5,153 nucleotides of DNA from Loktanella sp. (GTDB lineage Bacteria > Pseudomonadota > Alphaproteobacteria > Rhodobacterales > Rhodobacteraceae): NCBI GenBank assembly GCA_003551805.1, contig PUNR01000032.1, positions 1 through 5,153 on the forward strand. The letters are read 5' to 3'. The notes under the pieces were generated by a model. It was not told the origin of the DNA and did not search any database. It was given only the letters and a program-made list of their open reading frames with translations. The position numbers and the translations under genes were made by a program. Position 1 is the first letter of the stretch. Every line of letters begins with the position of its first letter. Below, piece after piece: positions 4,507-5,153 of the stretch.

Positions 4507-5153
4507 TTACATACGCGCGGCCATATCCAGCATCCGGCAGGAAAAGCCCCATTCGTTGTCATACCAGCCGAACACCCGCAGCATCCCCCCAGCGGTGACA
4601 CGGGTTTCGGGCAAGGCCACGATCAGGCTTTCTGGTCGCGCACGCAGGTCGGATGATACCAGCAGCTTGTCAGTATGACCGATCACGCCGGTCTGCGCGC
4701 GCAGCACCGCATGCAACCCCGCAAGATCGGGCGTGTCGCGCACCACCACAGCCAGATCAATCGCCGAGACCGACGCGACAGGCACCCGCAGTGCCGCAGC
4801 CTCGATCCTTCCGGCAATCTGCGGCAGCACATCGCCCAACAGTTTCTGCGCCGATGTCGTCGTCGGCACCATCGACAGGCCAGCGGCACGGCTGCGCATG
4901 AAATCACCACGCGGCGCATCAATTGTGGGCTGACTTCCGGTGTAGCAATGGATCGTCGTCATCCAGCCCGTCGTCAGCTCCCACCTGTCGTCGATCAGGC
5001 GCACCAAAGGCGCCAGCGCATTCGTGGTACAAGATGCGTTTGACACAATCTGCTGATCCGCCAACAGGTCGTCATTTGCGCCCATAACAATGGTGATATC
5101 CGCCGCAGCCGACGGGCCAGAGATCAGGACACGCGCAGCACCGGCACGCAACC
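4507..5153 (-). CDS. gap: Glyceraldehyde-3-phosphate dehydrogenase-like protein, C-terminal part (partial)
   Basis: GAPDH converts glyceraldehyde-3-phosphate, phosphate and NAD(P) to 1,3-bisphosphoglycerate in glycolysis and gluconeogenesis. The 215 visible codons (counting a partial first one) carry the active-site signature SNASCTTN with catalytic Cys (fragment residue 41, taking Leu at 5149-5151 as 1) and the activating His 27 residues later in TTIHCYT, the spacing of C149/H176. The C-terminal WYDNEWGF with its NAD-contacting Asn is intact. About 108 residues, including most of the Rossmann domain, lie beyond the right edge, so the NAD/NADP preference cannot be read. The TTG at 5149-5151 is internal, not a start. 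Several positions depart from ordinary GAPDH: the phosphate loop reads PTTTSAQK instead of PTSTGAAK, and IEAAALRVPVASVSAIDL and FSCRMLD recall erythrose-4-phosphate dehydrogenase (Epd). It may be a specialised paralogue. Stop TAA is at 4507-4509. Confidence 0.93.
   Translation of the reverse strand, partial: LRAGAARVLISGPSAAADITIVMGANDDLLADQQIVSNASCTTNALAPLVRLIDDRWELTTGWMTTIHCYTGSQPTIDAPRGDFMRSRAAGLSMVPTTTSAQKLLGDVLPQIAGRIEAAALRVPVASVSAIDLAVVVRDTPDLAGLHAVLRAQTGVIGHTDKLLVSSDLRARPESLIVALPETRVTAGGMLRVFGWYDNEWGFSCRMLDMAARM

Noticed and set aside
5149..5151. TTG as a start codon for the GAPDH-like gene
   Set aside because: The codon aligns inside the GAPDH fold about 40 residues before the catalytic Cys, where the family has about 108 more upstream residues; the gene simply runs off the window.

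Overview
The window looks like a chromosomal segment of an alphaproteobacterium, most likely of the Rhodobacteraceae (Roseobacter group). This rests on moderately GC-rich coding DNA, the character of the encoded proteins, and the gene neighbourhood; no rRNA or other marker gene is present, so the genus cannot be named. All seven genes lie on the minus strand, so transcription runs from the right edge to the left edge. No mobile element, CRISPR array, tRNA or rRNA gene was seen.

Reading in the direction of transcription: (1) the C-terminal two thirds of a glyceraldehyde-3-phosphate dehydrogenase-like gene (4507-5153, cut by the right edge), followed by a probable intrinsic terminator (about 4454-4498). 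(2) A tight five-gene cluster: an ABC-2 type exporter ATPase (yadG-like, 3475-4401) and its permease (yadH-like, 2717-3478), a short S49 family serine peptidase (sppA/sohB-like, 1888-2679), a previously uncalled 55-residue membrane-anchored Cys4 mini-protein (1724-1891), and a short-chain dehydrogenase/reductase with the active-site pattern of pteridine reductase/FolM (951-1727). Three of the four junctions are 4-base ATGA stop/start overlaps and the fourth gap is 37 bases, so the cluster is probably one transcript with translational coupling. (3) A 285-base non-coding gap (666-950). (4) The first 221 codons of uvrC (1-665, cut by the left edge), the nucleotide-excision-repair nuclease.

The 285-base gap is the most interesting part. 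It holds a perfect 9-base DnaA box (TTATCCACA, minus strand, 741-749) flanked by two weaker boxes, a full match to the IHF consensus (770-782), a stretch of 71% A+T (815-890), a perfect CtrA-type site TTAA-N7-TTAAC (863-878), and a perfect 12-base inverted repeat (842-853/880-891) bracketing the CtrA site. This combination resembles the layout of the Caulobacter replication origin. It could be a chromosomal origin, or a cell-cycle-controlled promoter region for uvrC; the sequence alone cannot decide.

The encoded functions are otherwise housekeeping or near-housekeeping: central carbon metabolism, export, peptide or protein turnover, a probable pterin/folate-type reductase, and DNA repair. No shared pathway is evident across the five-gene cluster.
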